Positions 47,134 to 58,700 of a stretch of 64,000 bases of DNA are shown in pieces (within the stretch, counting starts at the first letter, position 1; every line of letters starts with the position of its first letter). The translations under genes were made by a program, and so were the position numbers. The notes beneath the pieces were generated by a model. That model ran no database searches. It had not been told where the DNA came from and saw only the letters and a list, made by a program, of their open reading frames with translations. The stretch spans positions 28,452,001 to 28,516,000 of the forward strand of contig OX940864.1 in NCBI GenBank assembly GCA_954871525.1, written 5' to 3'. The stretch comes from Parietaria judaica. Taxonomy: Eukaryota > Streptophyta > Magnoliopsida > Rosales > Urticaceae.

Positions 47134-48653
47134 GTGCATTTTTCGTAACATATAAAAATTGGGCCTATTTTGGCAAAAGTCAAAGCCCATTAACAAAAGT
47201 CAAAGCCCATCACCAAGGTCAAAGCCCACCAAGGAAAGTCAAAGACCCTAGGCCGACGAACCAAGACATTGGCGAGGCCCAGAGTAAAAAAGGCAATGAG
47301 GCGACAAACACCCTCGTCATAACTTGACGAGGGCTTAACTTCTAATTATTCCACACGACGAGGAGATCCAAGACCACGAAGATCTCCGGGAAATCCTCCG
47401 GATTCCCCCGAACTCAACATACGGACTCGCGGACAACCGGAAGACATCAAAGACAAATCGAGAAGCATCGACGACCCTTTTTGCAGGGCTAAGGGCCTCG
47501 ATAACCCCCCTGTAGCAGGGGAGAAATTCGCAGGCCCCTGGAGGTGCAATTTCAGGGAATTGATTTTCCTATAAATACGAGCCCCCCCCCCCCCCCCCCC
47601 CCCTCATTTCCACACTCACTCACAGCTTTCACAAGAGCTTCTCCCTCTAGCTTTCTCTCTCTAGAAAAGTCGCCCCTCTCTCCCCCCAACAAGAATTGTG
47701 AGCCCCGACTAAGAGGAGTTCTAGAATAGAGTCTCAGCCTCGACAAGAGAAGTTGTTCGACGAGTCAACGAAGGCATCCCTCGCCGGGTGATCAAGGCCC
47801 TCGCTGTAATACGAACTTCGCCACCACGAGGGAAGTTCGACGGGGTGCTCGCCAACACCCGCGAGGTCGACAAGGAGCATCCCTTAACAGGTGAGGCGCC
47901 CTCGCCAACCTCGACAAGGTCGACAAGGAGCACCCCTCGTCAGGTCAAGGCTCTCGGTGTGATACGAACTTCGCCATCATAAGGGAAGTTTGACAGTCAG
48001 CCCGCTAGCACAAACGAGGTCGACGAAGAACACTTCACGCTGGTAATGCCCAGCCATCTGGCCAAGGGTCACCCCCGCGCCGCCAATATCAGTACTTCCG
48101 ACGAGTCAAACCACATCGTCATTCACCAGCCATTTATCACTAACCCCGAACTACGTGGGACCTGATTCTCTTAAACTGAGATACGTAGGCAGCCTCGCCC
48201 AACCATAAGCGATGGGGCACGGGCCCAATCTACCCTTTTTTGCAGGTCCTCCCTCGCCGTAGGAGCTTGCCAAGGAAGAAGAATCATCAAGACCAGCTCG
48301 GAGCTTCATCAATACCGGAGTTCGCCTAGACGAGGAAACCGTCAAGACAAGGACTCTACTCAGACGAGGAGCTTCGCCAAGACAAGAACCCCGCCCGGAC
48401 TTCGCCACCACGAGGGAAGTCCGACGAGGAGCTTCGCCGTGATACGGACTTCGCCACCACGAGGGAAGTTCACCGAGGATCGCCAAGGACAGCCCGAAGA
48501 CTCATCCAAGACGACGGGTTCGCCTCCAGCTTTACCGATCATTAGTCAACCCGCGTTGACTCAGCATTCAATTATCCTTGTGTTCAATGTGTCACTCTCG
48601 GGACCCGAGCCTTGGATCCGATTCTAAGTTAAAGTCATTTTTACGCATTAACA
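47128..48653 (+). mobile_element. Solo LTR (1526 bp) in a TA microsatellite
   Basis: It starts TGTTGTGTGCATTTTTCG and ends ACGCATTAACA, the same terminal CATTAACA as the LTRs at 90-6160. Flanks are TATAT on both sides, but the site is a TA run, so the duplication is weak evidence. It has a TATA box (CTATAAATAC) at 47569-47578, then a 22-C run (47582-47603). The body has many copies of GACGAGGAGCTTCGCC-like and CACCACGAGGGAAGT words. Open frames inside are not genes. Confidence 0.68.
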
Positions 48654-48914
48654 TATATATATATATATATATATCAATCAATTAGAGTTATTGGTTTCAA
48701 ACCTAGTAAGTATATATATACCAATCCCATTTGTGCCTCTTTTACTTCAATACTAGGAACCAATATACCTTCCCAAAATGGTTCAAGTTATGGTGAAGTT
48801 ATTTTGGTTCTATCCATGATATTCTTCATCCGGAGGTCAAGGAAACTTTTGACCACTTTAAAAAAATTCTTCAATCCCAGTGACGAAGAAAAAAATTCAA
48901 TCCGCTTTTACTGT

Positions 48915-49320
48915 TTTCAATAAAATTCTATCTCCCATGTCTTTCTCATGGAAATACCACCAGTTCATTGACGACAAGGGCGATGCGGGTATTTCTTGTC
49001 AAATAGTGGGATAGCTATGTAGTCTCGCAAACAATCAGAATACAAGTAGTCCAAACATGGTTGAAACAACAAGGCAAAGAGAAAATAAGCACATCTTAGA
49101 CAACTACATTTCTGGCGAGGAAGTGGCATGCAAGTGCCATGCCAGTGGCAGCCAAAACAGAGGAAGAATACTTTTCAATTATTCAACATGTCATGCAGTC
49201 CAAAACTGGCTCATCAATCTCTGACGACAACCAAAATGATGACGATGAGGACCATTTATTCTCAGAAAATTGATGAAATTAATATTTGAGATCCAGAGTT
49301 AAAAAAAATAAAAAATGAAA

Positions 49321-49367
<47 letters not shown>

Positions 49368-49633
49368 ATTACCTGATCTCTTTCTGAAGGGGTGAGATAT
49401 GTACAAACCTTTACTATTTTTCTTTTCGTAGACAACAATATGTTGTTTTTACTTTTCGTAGACAATAATAGTTTCCTGTAGCAATAATGTTCCACTACCT
49501 GATTGTCACTACATGATAGTGGGTTCAAATAATGCTCAACACCAGCTCATCACCACCACTAAGCTCTGACATACCAATAATGCTCAATACTAGCTCTCAC
49601 CTCCACCATGACTCAGCACTGACATCAACAATA
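48915..49633 (+). pseudogene. Endogenous pararetrovirus, 3' part of unit 1
   Basis: It corresponds closely (about nine bases in ten) to 54100-54800 of the next unit: the distal end of a coding region with several stops, then non-coding sequence with TTTTCGTAGACAATAATA repeats and AATAATGCTC words. Viral sequence stops abruptly at 49633, where a solo LTR is inserted, and resumes at 51825. Nothing upstream of about 48915 matches the second unit. It is not functional. Confidence 0.7.
49323..49365. repeat. (AT)n microsatellite in viral unit 1
   Basis: About 43 bp of pure AT. The equivalent position in unit 2 (about 54510) has no such run, so it arose after the two units separated. Confidence 0.9.
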
Positions 49634-51824
49634 TGTTGGACATATTCTGTATATGCCCTCTATTCAGATGCTAATCCCGCTTGTATAAGATTATGGTCGT
49701 TTAACTAGGAATGAAATGTTCTTATTAATGATAATATTATTTAGTTATCTACGGATTATAGATATAATTATCAAATTGAATGTTTGATCCTTAGTTCCTT
49801 AACTTTTGCATTTATGTTAAAGTCATCACACTGGGTCTTTGTGTGAGGAGGTTTGACTAACATAAATAAAGAACTTAAAATTGGTCCGTAGTCTAGATTT
49901 GATGTGGGAACTTCTGATCGGGAACGACTATTGGTGAACTTAATAGATAACATTTATGTGGTGACCTATTACCGGGTCAGAATGTTGTCCATGCATTGTT
50001 AAGTTCATCGGGTATGAAGTGTCTTCATACTGGACATGGACAAACTTATATCCGAAATCATCATGTAAGTCTGTCACTGATGAAAGTACGATAAGGTCGC
50101 TAAGATGATCAGATGAAATCGGTTGATGTCCTGAAGTAATGTGGGTTTATACAATATAACTTAAACGATATTTGATTTAATCGTTTCAGTTTACAATTAA
50201 GTATTCCAAACACTTTTATTTTTGGATCGGAAGGTTGGTCGTAGTAAACTGCAAATTACATATATGGATAATAACTTTATGATTCCCTTATTATGATTTG
50301 TGGGAAGCAAATAAGTACTCATGGCCAGCTTACGGATTCATAACCCGATAAGTGAGTAGTTTGCAATAAATCATAGGTTAAGGTAGTGTCGTCAAAAGGG
50401 TAGAACGGTAATAATATATTTACCCTTTCGATGAGAATCATAATAATACGAAAACTGATCAATTCAGATATCTGATTGTATCAATGGACACTTGTGATCA
50501 TAAATATATAATTATACACACTTGAGAGTTCAGCTTTGTGCTATAGTGGAAAGTTACCGAAGTTGGTGAAAGTTCTACACTTTCACTGTAGCTCGGGTGT
50601 GTTGTCCATTTGTCTCCTTTGTAGCTCCACAAGGATGACACCGCAAATATGTTTAATATACTTATTATTCATTGAATATATCCAATCAAGAGTAATTCGT
50701 GATTGTTGTCACGAATTCTTTGATTAACCTAAAAGTGGCAAAAGTACCAAAGTTTTTGGTACTGGCCGGAATGTGAAAAATTGGTAATTGAATTTGACCC
50801 CTGGATGATTATAGGATTATGGGGAATCAAATTCTGTGAATTTATCATTTTGAATCGTACAATTCTGATGTACGGTTTGGGAGTTATGGTTAAAACAGTT
50901 TTTCGGTGAAGGCCGAAATAGCCGTTGTTTTTACCTGCGAATTTGAGAGAAAATTAAATATTGGATTTAATAGATGTAATATTTAAGTAAGAAAATAATC
51001 ATAATGATTTTCGAATTATGGTTATAGTGATTTCAAATCTTGAAAATATAGAGATTTGATTTATTAAATTTTTTAGGGTATTTTCTGAAAAAGATTTGAT
51101 TTGGATTTATTCTTTATTTTATTTAATCATTAGATCAAATATTTGAGTGAATATCTCCAAATTGGTTGAGATAATCTCTCCAAAGTAGTTGGGATCAGCT
51201 GCCTATAAATAGAGGATCCCTGTAACCCTAAATCACCCACAACACATCCTAAAATCTTCAGAAAAGTCATTTTCTCTCAGCCTCTCTCAGTTCCTGCGAA
51301 TTTCTCAGGGAAAATTCTTCCTGGGATTTTGCTTTTAGGGTTTAGAGGTTATTCTAGATCGCCCATGCTCTTGGCGACGTAATCCCGGAGTCATATATAA
51401 GAAGACAACTGGGAGCTATCTTCTCACAGAAAATCGCAAAGAGCATGTGGATTAGAAGGCACAAAGTTCTTGAAGATCAAAGAACGCAGACAGAATCGTC
51501 GAAGGTGACATGTACACGTTCTTGTATTTATCGATTATGAGATTATTCACTTTTACTCAAGACTCAGATTAAAACCAATAAACATGTTAATAAATTTAAT
51601 TTAATTAATTAATCACGATCGGGAAAATTAATTTTAAGTTGATTTTGATACAGACGGTTTGACATAGATTTTGGTATGAGACTCTAACCCAGTAAATTTT
51701 TTAAAGGTCAAACCACGTGCCTCAATCAATGATTACAATTTCTTAGGAGTCGGCGGTGACCGATTCGGGTCTAGATCTGCAGGCACGACTCAGAATCGGT
51801 GTCAGAACGATATCGATTCCAGCA
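49634..51824 (+). mobile_element. Solo LTR C (2191 bp) with CAATA duplication
   Basis: It starts TGTTGGACATATTC and ends ATTCCAGCA. The flanking 5 bases are CAATA on both sides (49629-49633 and 51825-51829). Removing the element restores the viral phrase GACATCAACAATAATGCTCC found intact near 54781, which proves the insertion borders. TATA box CCTATAAATAG at about 51202. It is related to LTRs A and B through shared blocks such as GAAGTGTCTTCATACTGGAC and the terminal AATCGTC region, but more diverged. Confidence 0.92.
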
Positions 51825-52450
51825 CAATAATGCTCCAATACAATGGCTCCATCAAGTGCTCTGCTCCATCAACAATAATGCACCATCAAGTGCTATACTC
51901 CATCAACAATAATGTTCCATCAAGAGCCTTATCCTGACACCAAAAACATCCATTGCATCAAGTGCTCCACTACCACAACAAATGGCTCCACCAGTACAAG
52001 CTGAATCAAGGCTCCAAATCTCAATCGGACACTCAGAAGAACCATATTCTCCTCTTATAAATAGAGGGACGCTTGAAGTTTGTAGACACACTAAATTTTC
52101 AGTAGAAATTATATCTCTAAGTTTGTAGCATCTGTGTTGTTTCCAATATCATTGTAAGTCTTGTTTCAAATAAGTTCATCAAATAAAAATATGTTTTCGA
52201 TTTAAGTTTATTTTGCGCATCAATATTATTATTGTCTTCATGTCACTTCATTCACGCCACCCACTTGTATTGGAGCCATCAATTGTTTACTAGAGGAGGA
52301 ATAATTCTATATATTATTTAGGAGCCATCAATTGATTTGCAACTTAAGATTAAAAGTTTATCGTTCATAGGAGAGAGTGGTCCTAATTAGTTTGATGGTT
52401 TAGCTCAATCTCAAACGAACGTAACTTTACACTTTTAGTTGAAAAACATT
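51825..52450 (+). promoter_or_regulatory. Pararetroviral intergenic region with TATA and poly(A) signals
   Basis: It contains repeats of CTCCATCAA and AATAATGC(A/T)CC, a TATA box TATAAATA at 52056-52063 and AATAAA at 52182-52187. A poly(A) signal about 125 bp downstream of the TATA box matches caulimovirid genomes, where the terminally redundant pregenomic RNA reads through the signal once. A tRNA-Met primer site was not found. Confidence 0.65.
52056..52063 (+). promoter_or_regulatory. TATA box of the endogenous viral promoter
   Basis: TATAAATA followed by AGAGGGACGC, in the non-coding region upstream of the movement-protein-like frame. Confidence 0.65.
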
Positions 52451-53182
52451 ATGGAACCTAATTTCTATAGAAATCTTTCAGTCTCTAGTTCAACAACTTC
52501 TGGATCTAATTCCAGAAAACCCATAAATAATGAAGAAATAATCCTTAAAGATTTCAATAAAGCCATTGATGATTCGGATATCCGAAAATTTCAAAGAGAC
52601 CAAATTTACAAAACCACAAAATTCAATATCTTCAAAACAGATTTTGCCATAAAAACTGAAAAAAGAGATATCCAACTTTCAAAATCTTTTGAGAGTGTTC
52701 ATCTCCTTTCTAAAAACCCAATTCAAAAACATAAAGAAAAACAATATAAATACATCCATGTCGGTCTATTCAAAGTTGGAATAAAACCGCTAACCAAAGA
52801 TGGTCTAAATACTTCTATTCTTGTTGTCCTTAGAGATGCTAGATTCACAAATTTTGAAGATTCCTTTCTAAAAACTGAAAAAAGAGATATCCAACTTTCA
52901 AAATATTTTGAGAGTGTTCATCTCCTTTCTAAAAACTCAATTCAAAAACATAAAGACAAACAATATAAATACATCCATGTCGGTCTTGTCCAAGTTGGAA
53001 TAAAACCGCTAACCAAAGAGGGTCTTAATATTTCTAATCTTGCTGTCCTTAGAGATGCTAGATTCACAAATTTTGAAGATTCCTTATTAAGTTCAATTGA
53101 ATCCAGTCTTTGCAGTGGCCCAATATCTTTCAATTGTTTCCCCAATTTTACAATCTCCTTAAATGGCAAAAATATTCTTTAA
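52451..53182 (+). pseudogene. Caulimovirid movement-protein-like frame with internal duplication
   Basis: An open frame of 243 residues from the ATG at 52451. The blocks around YIHVGL, LRDARF and NCFPNF fit the 30K-superfamily movement protein of petuvirus or florendovirus type Caulimoviridae, from family knowledge; such proteins open plasmodesmata. Residues about 68-140 are repeated immediately afterwards, an in-frame 219-bp tandem duplication with a few changes. The frame ends early and related sequence continues beyond it only in broken frames. I read it as an old, non-functional copy in the plant genome. Confidence 0.8.
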
Positions 53183-54475
53183 TCTCTAGTTTTACAAGTT
53201 AAAACTCATAACTACAATATGCTAGAAGGGTCTATTCCCGTTGCTATAGTTTTTAAAATACATTACAAAGCCATGATTTGCCATAATGCATAGGTACCAA
53301 AGTGGAAAAGGAGAAACCTTACTCCTTCAAACAGATCTAAAACCGATCAAACATTGTCATTCCAAGACCCATTAAATGGAAAGATATATCCTTACGAGAA
53401 GAATGGATCCTCGAAGGTGCAGCGAGAGCCGAACCAATCAATCCTAGACCATATACCGAGCTAAGAGAAATTAGGCAATATCAAGATGGACGTGTCCAAT
53501 TGTCTTTTGAAAGACCTTTCTAAACCCAATATAGTGTAGATGATGCTTCTACATCAAGCACAATAAAATTAGGAAGAGTATCTAATATTTGGAGAAATGC
53601 CATCTAGAGAGTTTCTACAAAATAGATTCCAGCTAAGATTTTCAACATCAGATATCCCAAGACCAGTCCTTCAAAATGCTAGGTATTCCACTGAAGTCCC
53701 TCAACCTATTTACAATCCAAACCCTAGGTTCAACTATTACTGAAAATATTATGAATGAATTAAACAATATTGAAAAACGCTTTGAATTAAACAAAGATTA
53801 CCTCCGACAAGATTTTTACAAAAATTATAACTATGAAAAGAGAGAATAGGTTTTCAAAAACTACTATGATAAAACGATTTGAATACAAGTTGAATTCTAC
53901 AACTTTTGTTTAATACACAAGATACATATTCTTTTCTTTGACTGGTTTGAAATGTATGCTAAACATAATGAAATCAATTACTCATTCACAAAAAGTAAAA
54001 TTCCCATATATCGTCATCCGATATGGAAAACCTCAAATAATAATAAAATTGAATCCACACACCCTCCTCTTAGAGAACTAAAAATTCATATTCATGACCA
54101 AGTTATAAAAATTCTATCTCCCCTGGTCTCTCTCATAGAAATACCACCAGTTCATTGACGACAAGGGCGATGCAATTTTATCACGGGTATTTCTTGTTAA
54201 ATGGTGGGATAACTATGTAGTCCCGCAAACAATCAGAATACAAGCAGTCCAAACATGGTTGAAACAACAAGGCAAAGAGAAAATAGGCACATCAGAGACA
54301 ACTACTTTTCTGGCGAGGAAGTCGCATGCAAGTTCCATGCAAGCAGTAGCCAAAATAGAGGAATAATACTTTTCAATTATGCAACAGATCATGCAGTCCA
54401 AAACAGGCTCATCAAACTCCGACGACAACCAAAATGATGACGATGAGGACCATTTATTCTCAGAAATGAAACAAA
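53183..54475 (+). pseudogene. Decayed downstream part of the pararetroviral coding region
   Basis: Fragments in different frames continue the viral-type coding sequence, including the remainder of the movement-protein region, an open piece at 53952-54158 and an acidic tail at about 54150-54470. Multiple stops and frameshifts are present. No capsid zinc knuckle, protease, reverse transcriptase or RNase H motif was seen, although a complete caulimovirid needs them. The last part matches 48915-49260. Confidence 0.65.
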
Positions 54476-55230
54476 ATCAATATTTGAAATCTAGAGTTAA
54501 AAAAAATGAAAGAATAAAAGAATAAAAGATTACCCAATCTCTTTCTGAAGGGATGAGATATGTACAGACCCCTACTATTTTTCTTTTCGTAGACAATAAT
54601 ATGTTGTTTTTACTTTTCGTAGACAATAATAGTTTCATTTAGCAATAATGTTCCACTACCTAATTGTCACTACATGATAGCGGGTTCAAGTAATGCTCAA
54701 CACCAGCTCATCACCACCACTCAGCTCTGACATACCAAAATGCTTAATACCAGCTCACCTCCACCACGACTCAGCTCCGACATCAACAATAATGCTCCAC
54801 TACAATGGCTAGAGCTGCAGTTGACGACGGATGAACGCCAATCGCGACGCATCGCGACGTTTTCGGGGAATCGCGACGCATCGCGATTCGGAGGATGAAA
54901 TCGCGATCAATCGCGAATGTGGGGCATCGTGGCGACGTGATGCCTCTCCCTCTCTCTCCGTCTCACAGTCTCTCTCTCTCTCTCTCTCTCAACTCCATCG
55001 CGATGCATCGCGACGTGCACCATCGCGACGCATCGCGACGTGCACTTTGGCGATCTCCGACGATTTCACCGCGACGGGTCGCGACGCCGTGAAATTCAGC
55101 TCTAACAATGGCTCTATCAAGCGCTCTGCTCCATCAACAATAATGCTCCATCAAGAGCCTTATCCTGACACCCAAAACATCCACTACATCAAGTGCTCCA
55201 CTATCACAACAAATGACTCCACCACGAATC
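54476..55230 (+). other. Second viral intergenic region, interrupted by a hAT element
   Basis: It matches 49260-49633 and then, after the hAT insertion (54810-55104), 51870-51990. The match ends at about 55230, before the position of the TATA box, so the second unit is cut there. Confidence 0.68.
54810..55104. mobile_element. hAT element with ACAATGGC duplication
   Basis: 295 bp with exact inverted ends TAGAGCTG and CAGCTCTA, flanked by ACAATGGC on both sides (54802-54809 and 55105-55112). The sequence without the insertion is seen near 51840 (ACAATGGCTCCATCAAG), confirming the borders. Both halves are packed with ATCGCGACGCATCGCGACG-type words; a CT run sits at about 54968-54990. The open frame 54831-55238 runs out of the element and is not a gene. 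Confidence 0.92.
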
Positions 55231-55738
55231 AACTCTGACATCAACGATAATGTCAATTTTGAAAAGACTTTGGGTATTTATGTCACTATTTTCCCTTACA
55301 CGATATAATAATTATGTAAGCACAAATGTCAATATTGGCCACAACTATCGTCAGCTAAGATTATATATATATATATATATATATATACAAATTTTTGTTT
55401 TCGTTGAGTTTAGTAGTGGATTTACCATGTGTCAAGCTAGCGTGGTTATAATTTGGTGATTTTGTGTGTGAAAATGCTAAAATAGGATTGTTGAGTAGAC
55501 TAGACTTTAGAGACAAATACAATGGTACTATAAGCAGGGGTGAATATGTAATTAGCTATTCCACAAGCATTTCCAGCCGCTAACAACCAGAGTGCCACGT
55601 AGGCAGAAAAGAAGTAAAAACGGCGTCGTTGCGGCTAAGATTACTGGATTCCCCATAATCCTCCTACACTTCACCAATGGCCTCCACATTCTCTCTCTCT
55701 AGATTTCTTTGATCTGCTTCTCTCTCTCTCTCTCTAAA
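55231..55738 (+). promoter_or_regulatory. HCF101 upstream region
   Basis: It contains a (TA)n run at 55362-55387 and a CT-rich leader (TCTCTCTCTCTAGATTTC, CTTCTCTCTCTCTCTCTC) just before the ATG at 55739. The viral and hAT insertions end only about 500 bp upstream of the start codon. Confidence 0.5.
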
Positions 55739-58700
55739 ATGCAGCTACTTCATGCTTCGTCTTCACTCAGCTCCAAACCTTATTCAACCTCAGGTCATAC
55801 CATCTTCACTGGATTTCAGTGTAGATTCTACTTTCAAAATTCTGAGTTCCTTTTTTTTTTTTTTTGCAGGCCTGGTTTGTAGTGAGAAGCTGTTTTCGCC
55901 GTCATCATCCGTAAGCTGTTGGTCGCTGTCCAAAGGATTTGGAAGTTCGTATTGCGTTTCAGTGAATAACTCCAATTTGACCTCCTTCGTTGTTCAAGCT
56001 GCTTCCACTCAAGGTGAATTCTTTTGCTTTTTTATAGTATTAGTTGGTATTTTAACGGACACGAGACACGAAACGGTTATAACACGAAAGAAATGAGTTT
56101 TGGTCGATTTTAAATTGGTCCGGGTTCGCGTCACACGGTTAAAGAGTGAGTGAACACAAGCACGGAAACACAAAGTAGGACTCGATCAAACACGGTTAAA
56201 GTATTCGTCTTATGCATTGAGTGTGTGTTACTAATTGATTTAGTCAACACAAGCCTTCGCGTGGGACCAGGGAATTTTACTATATTATCGAGTATTAATT
56301 TTTATCATGCTTCAGAGTCGTGACTGAGCAAAAGAATAATTTAATCTAAATTATTAATTTTTAATGAGGTTCTATATACTTTATAATATTAACTTGTTTT
56401 CTAAGTTTCATGCCACTTTTGTTCAAAATTTTATTCAAAGTTCAAATGTATGTACATACATGGTAAGTAAAAACTCTTTTTCTTTTTCTCTTTTGTTCAA
56501 AAGCCGACGCTTCTAGAACATCGAGCGGAACAGGAGAGAGGGACGTGTTGAAGGCGTTGTCTCAAATCATCGACCCTGATTTCGGGACCGACATCGTCTC
56601 GTGCGGCTTCGTGAAGGATCTGAGCATCGACGAGGCTTCGGGAGAGGTCATCTAGAGCCCGGATGTCAAAAAAATTCTAGGACGTATACATGTAAATAAT
56701 ATATCGCCCTTACGCATATACCGGTTTTTCGTCTCAGGTTTCATTTCGGTTAGAGCTTACCACACCAGCATGTCCAATCAAGGACATGGTAAATCACACA
56801 GCCATGTATCATTGTTCCATAGGCTTAGTATGAAGAAAGTTTTGTCGCTATATATGAGAATAATGTAGTTTTTTATCGAGCTAAGTGTGACGAGATCGGG
56901 TCCCGTGGCAGTTTGAGAAGCAAGCGAACGAGGTGGTGGAACAGCTTCCTTGGGTGAATAATGTGAGCGTGACGATGTCGGCACAGCCGGCAAAACCTAT
57001 ATATGCGGGGTTACTCCCTCCGGGTTTGCAGAGAATTTCGAACATTGTAGCTGTTTCGAGTTGCAAGGTCGATTTTTTAACTTCCCGACTCGTATCGCTT
57101 GTTTGGTTCTGTTCAGCTTTTGTTTCTCATGGTTTTTGAGGCTAGTTGTGTTCAGGGAGGGGTCGGGAAGTCAACGGTGGCGGTCAACCTGGCATACACT
57201 CTGGCTGATATGGGCGCCAGAGTGGGAATTTTTGACGCAGATGTGTATGGTCCGAGTCTACCGACTATGGTGTCCCCTGAAAGCCGAATACTGGAAATGG
57301 TGCGATTATTAATACGTAGATTCATCTGGATACTTCTTTCAACTGGTGAAGAACCTCAATGTTCTGAGTAATAAATTTTTTGTATAGAATCCAGAGAAGA
57401 AAACTATCATTCCTACCGAGTACTTAGGAGTGAAATTGGTATCATTTGGTTTTGCCGGACAAGGCCGTGCTATAATGCGAGGACCGATGGTTTCCGGGGT
57501 TATCAACCAGCTTCTCACTACAACTGAGTGGTATTCTGTGTATCTATATGGAAATCCAAAGAAAATAATTCTGTCGAAAATAAAAAAATTTAGCAGAAAA
57601 TACTTATGGTTTAATTATGAAATCATATAGGGGTGAGTTGGATTACCTTATTGTGGATATGCCGCCAGGAACCGGCGATATCCAGCTTACGTTGTGCCAG
57701 GTTCGACTTTTCGCTTTTGTCATATGATCAAGTAAAGTTCAATTTATCTTTGTCGCGTATAGTCTGAAGCATTGTGCTTTATGTCGCATTTTAAAGAAAG
57801 AAAATTTGACTGGTCTAAATTGGAAATTCACGAAAACAGTTTAGGAACTATATAGTTGTTGCTGGTCCAAAAAAATCAGGTCTTTCGACGTGTTTTAGTA
57901 CAAAAAACTCACTTTAGAGTTACTTTTATCATTTTTAATTGATTTTAACAACATAGTGTTAAACAACCGAATTTGACTGGTTTAGGCTGGAAAATCACGA
58001 GATAAAAATTCGGTAACTATTTACGGTTCCCAAAAGCATTTTCTCTATATGGCAATTTCTGTTTGTGAAAAATGAAGTTTCATTTTCAGGTAGTACCGTT
58101 AACTGCAGCGGTCATTGTCACCACGCCTCAGAAACTCGCATTTATTGACGTTGCAAAAGGCGTCAGAATGTTTTCGAAGCTGAAGGTGAGAATTACTCTG
58201 TAAAATGTTAATTGTCCCATTTACCCTTTTTTTTCTCTGAAAAATTGTCTTCTTTAAATATTCACTTAGGTCCCATGCGTCGCTGTGGTTGAGAATATGT
58301 GTCACTTTGATGCTGATGGAAAGCGGTATTACCCGTTTGGTAAGGGTTCAGGCTCTGAGGTACGAGTTTCTTGTGTTACAAGATAACAAATTAAAATATT
58401 TCGGTACTAAATTTTGACGAGCACTTTTGCAGGTTGTGAAGCAGTTTGGAATACCTAATTTGTTTGATCTTCCAATCAGACCGACTGTGAGTGCCATGAA
58501 ATATTTCTTTCTTGTGGTCCAAGAAACCTTTTCATAAGTTCTTCCAATTGTTTTCCCTGTCCAATAGTATATGTTTCGCTAAAATTATATATATATATAT
58601 ATTTTTTCATACAGCTATCTGCTTCGGGAGATAGTGGCGTGCCTGAAGTTGTAGCCGATCCTCAAAGTGAAGTCTCGAAAACATTTCAAGAGATCGGAGT

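Noticed and set aside
47346..48627. Several frames up to 111 codons
   Set aside because: All inside a solo LTR made of GACGAGG words.
51661..51685. TTTTGGTATGAGACTC after a GACA, considered as LTR end plus tRNA-Met primer site
   Set aside because: The CAATA duplication places the LTR end at 51824, and removal at that point rebuilds the uninterrupted viral sequence; the resemblance to TGGTATCAGAGC is chance.
54831..55238. 135-codon frame rich in Arg and Ser
   Set aside because: Spans a hAT insertion and viral intergenic DNA; product of TCGCGACG words.
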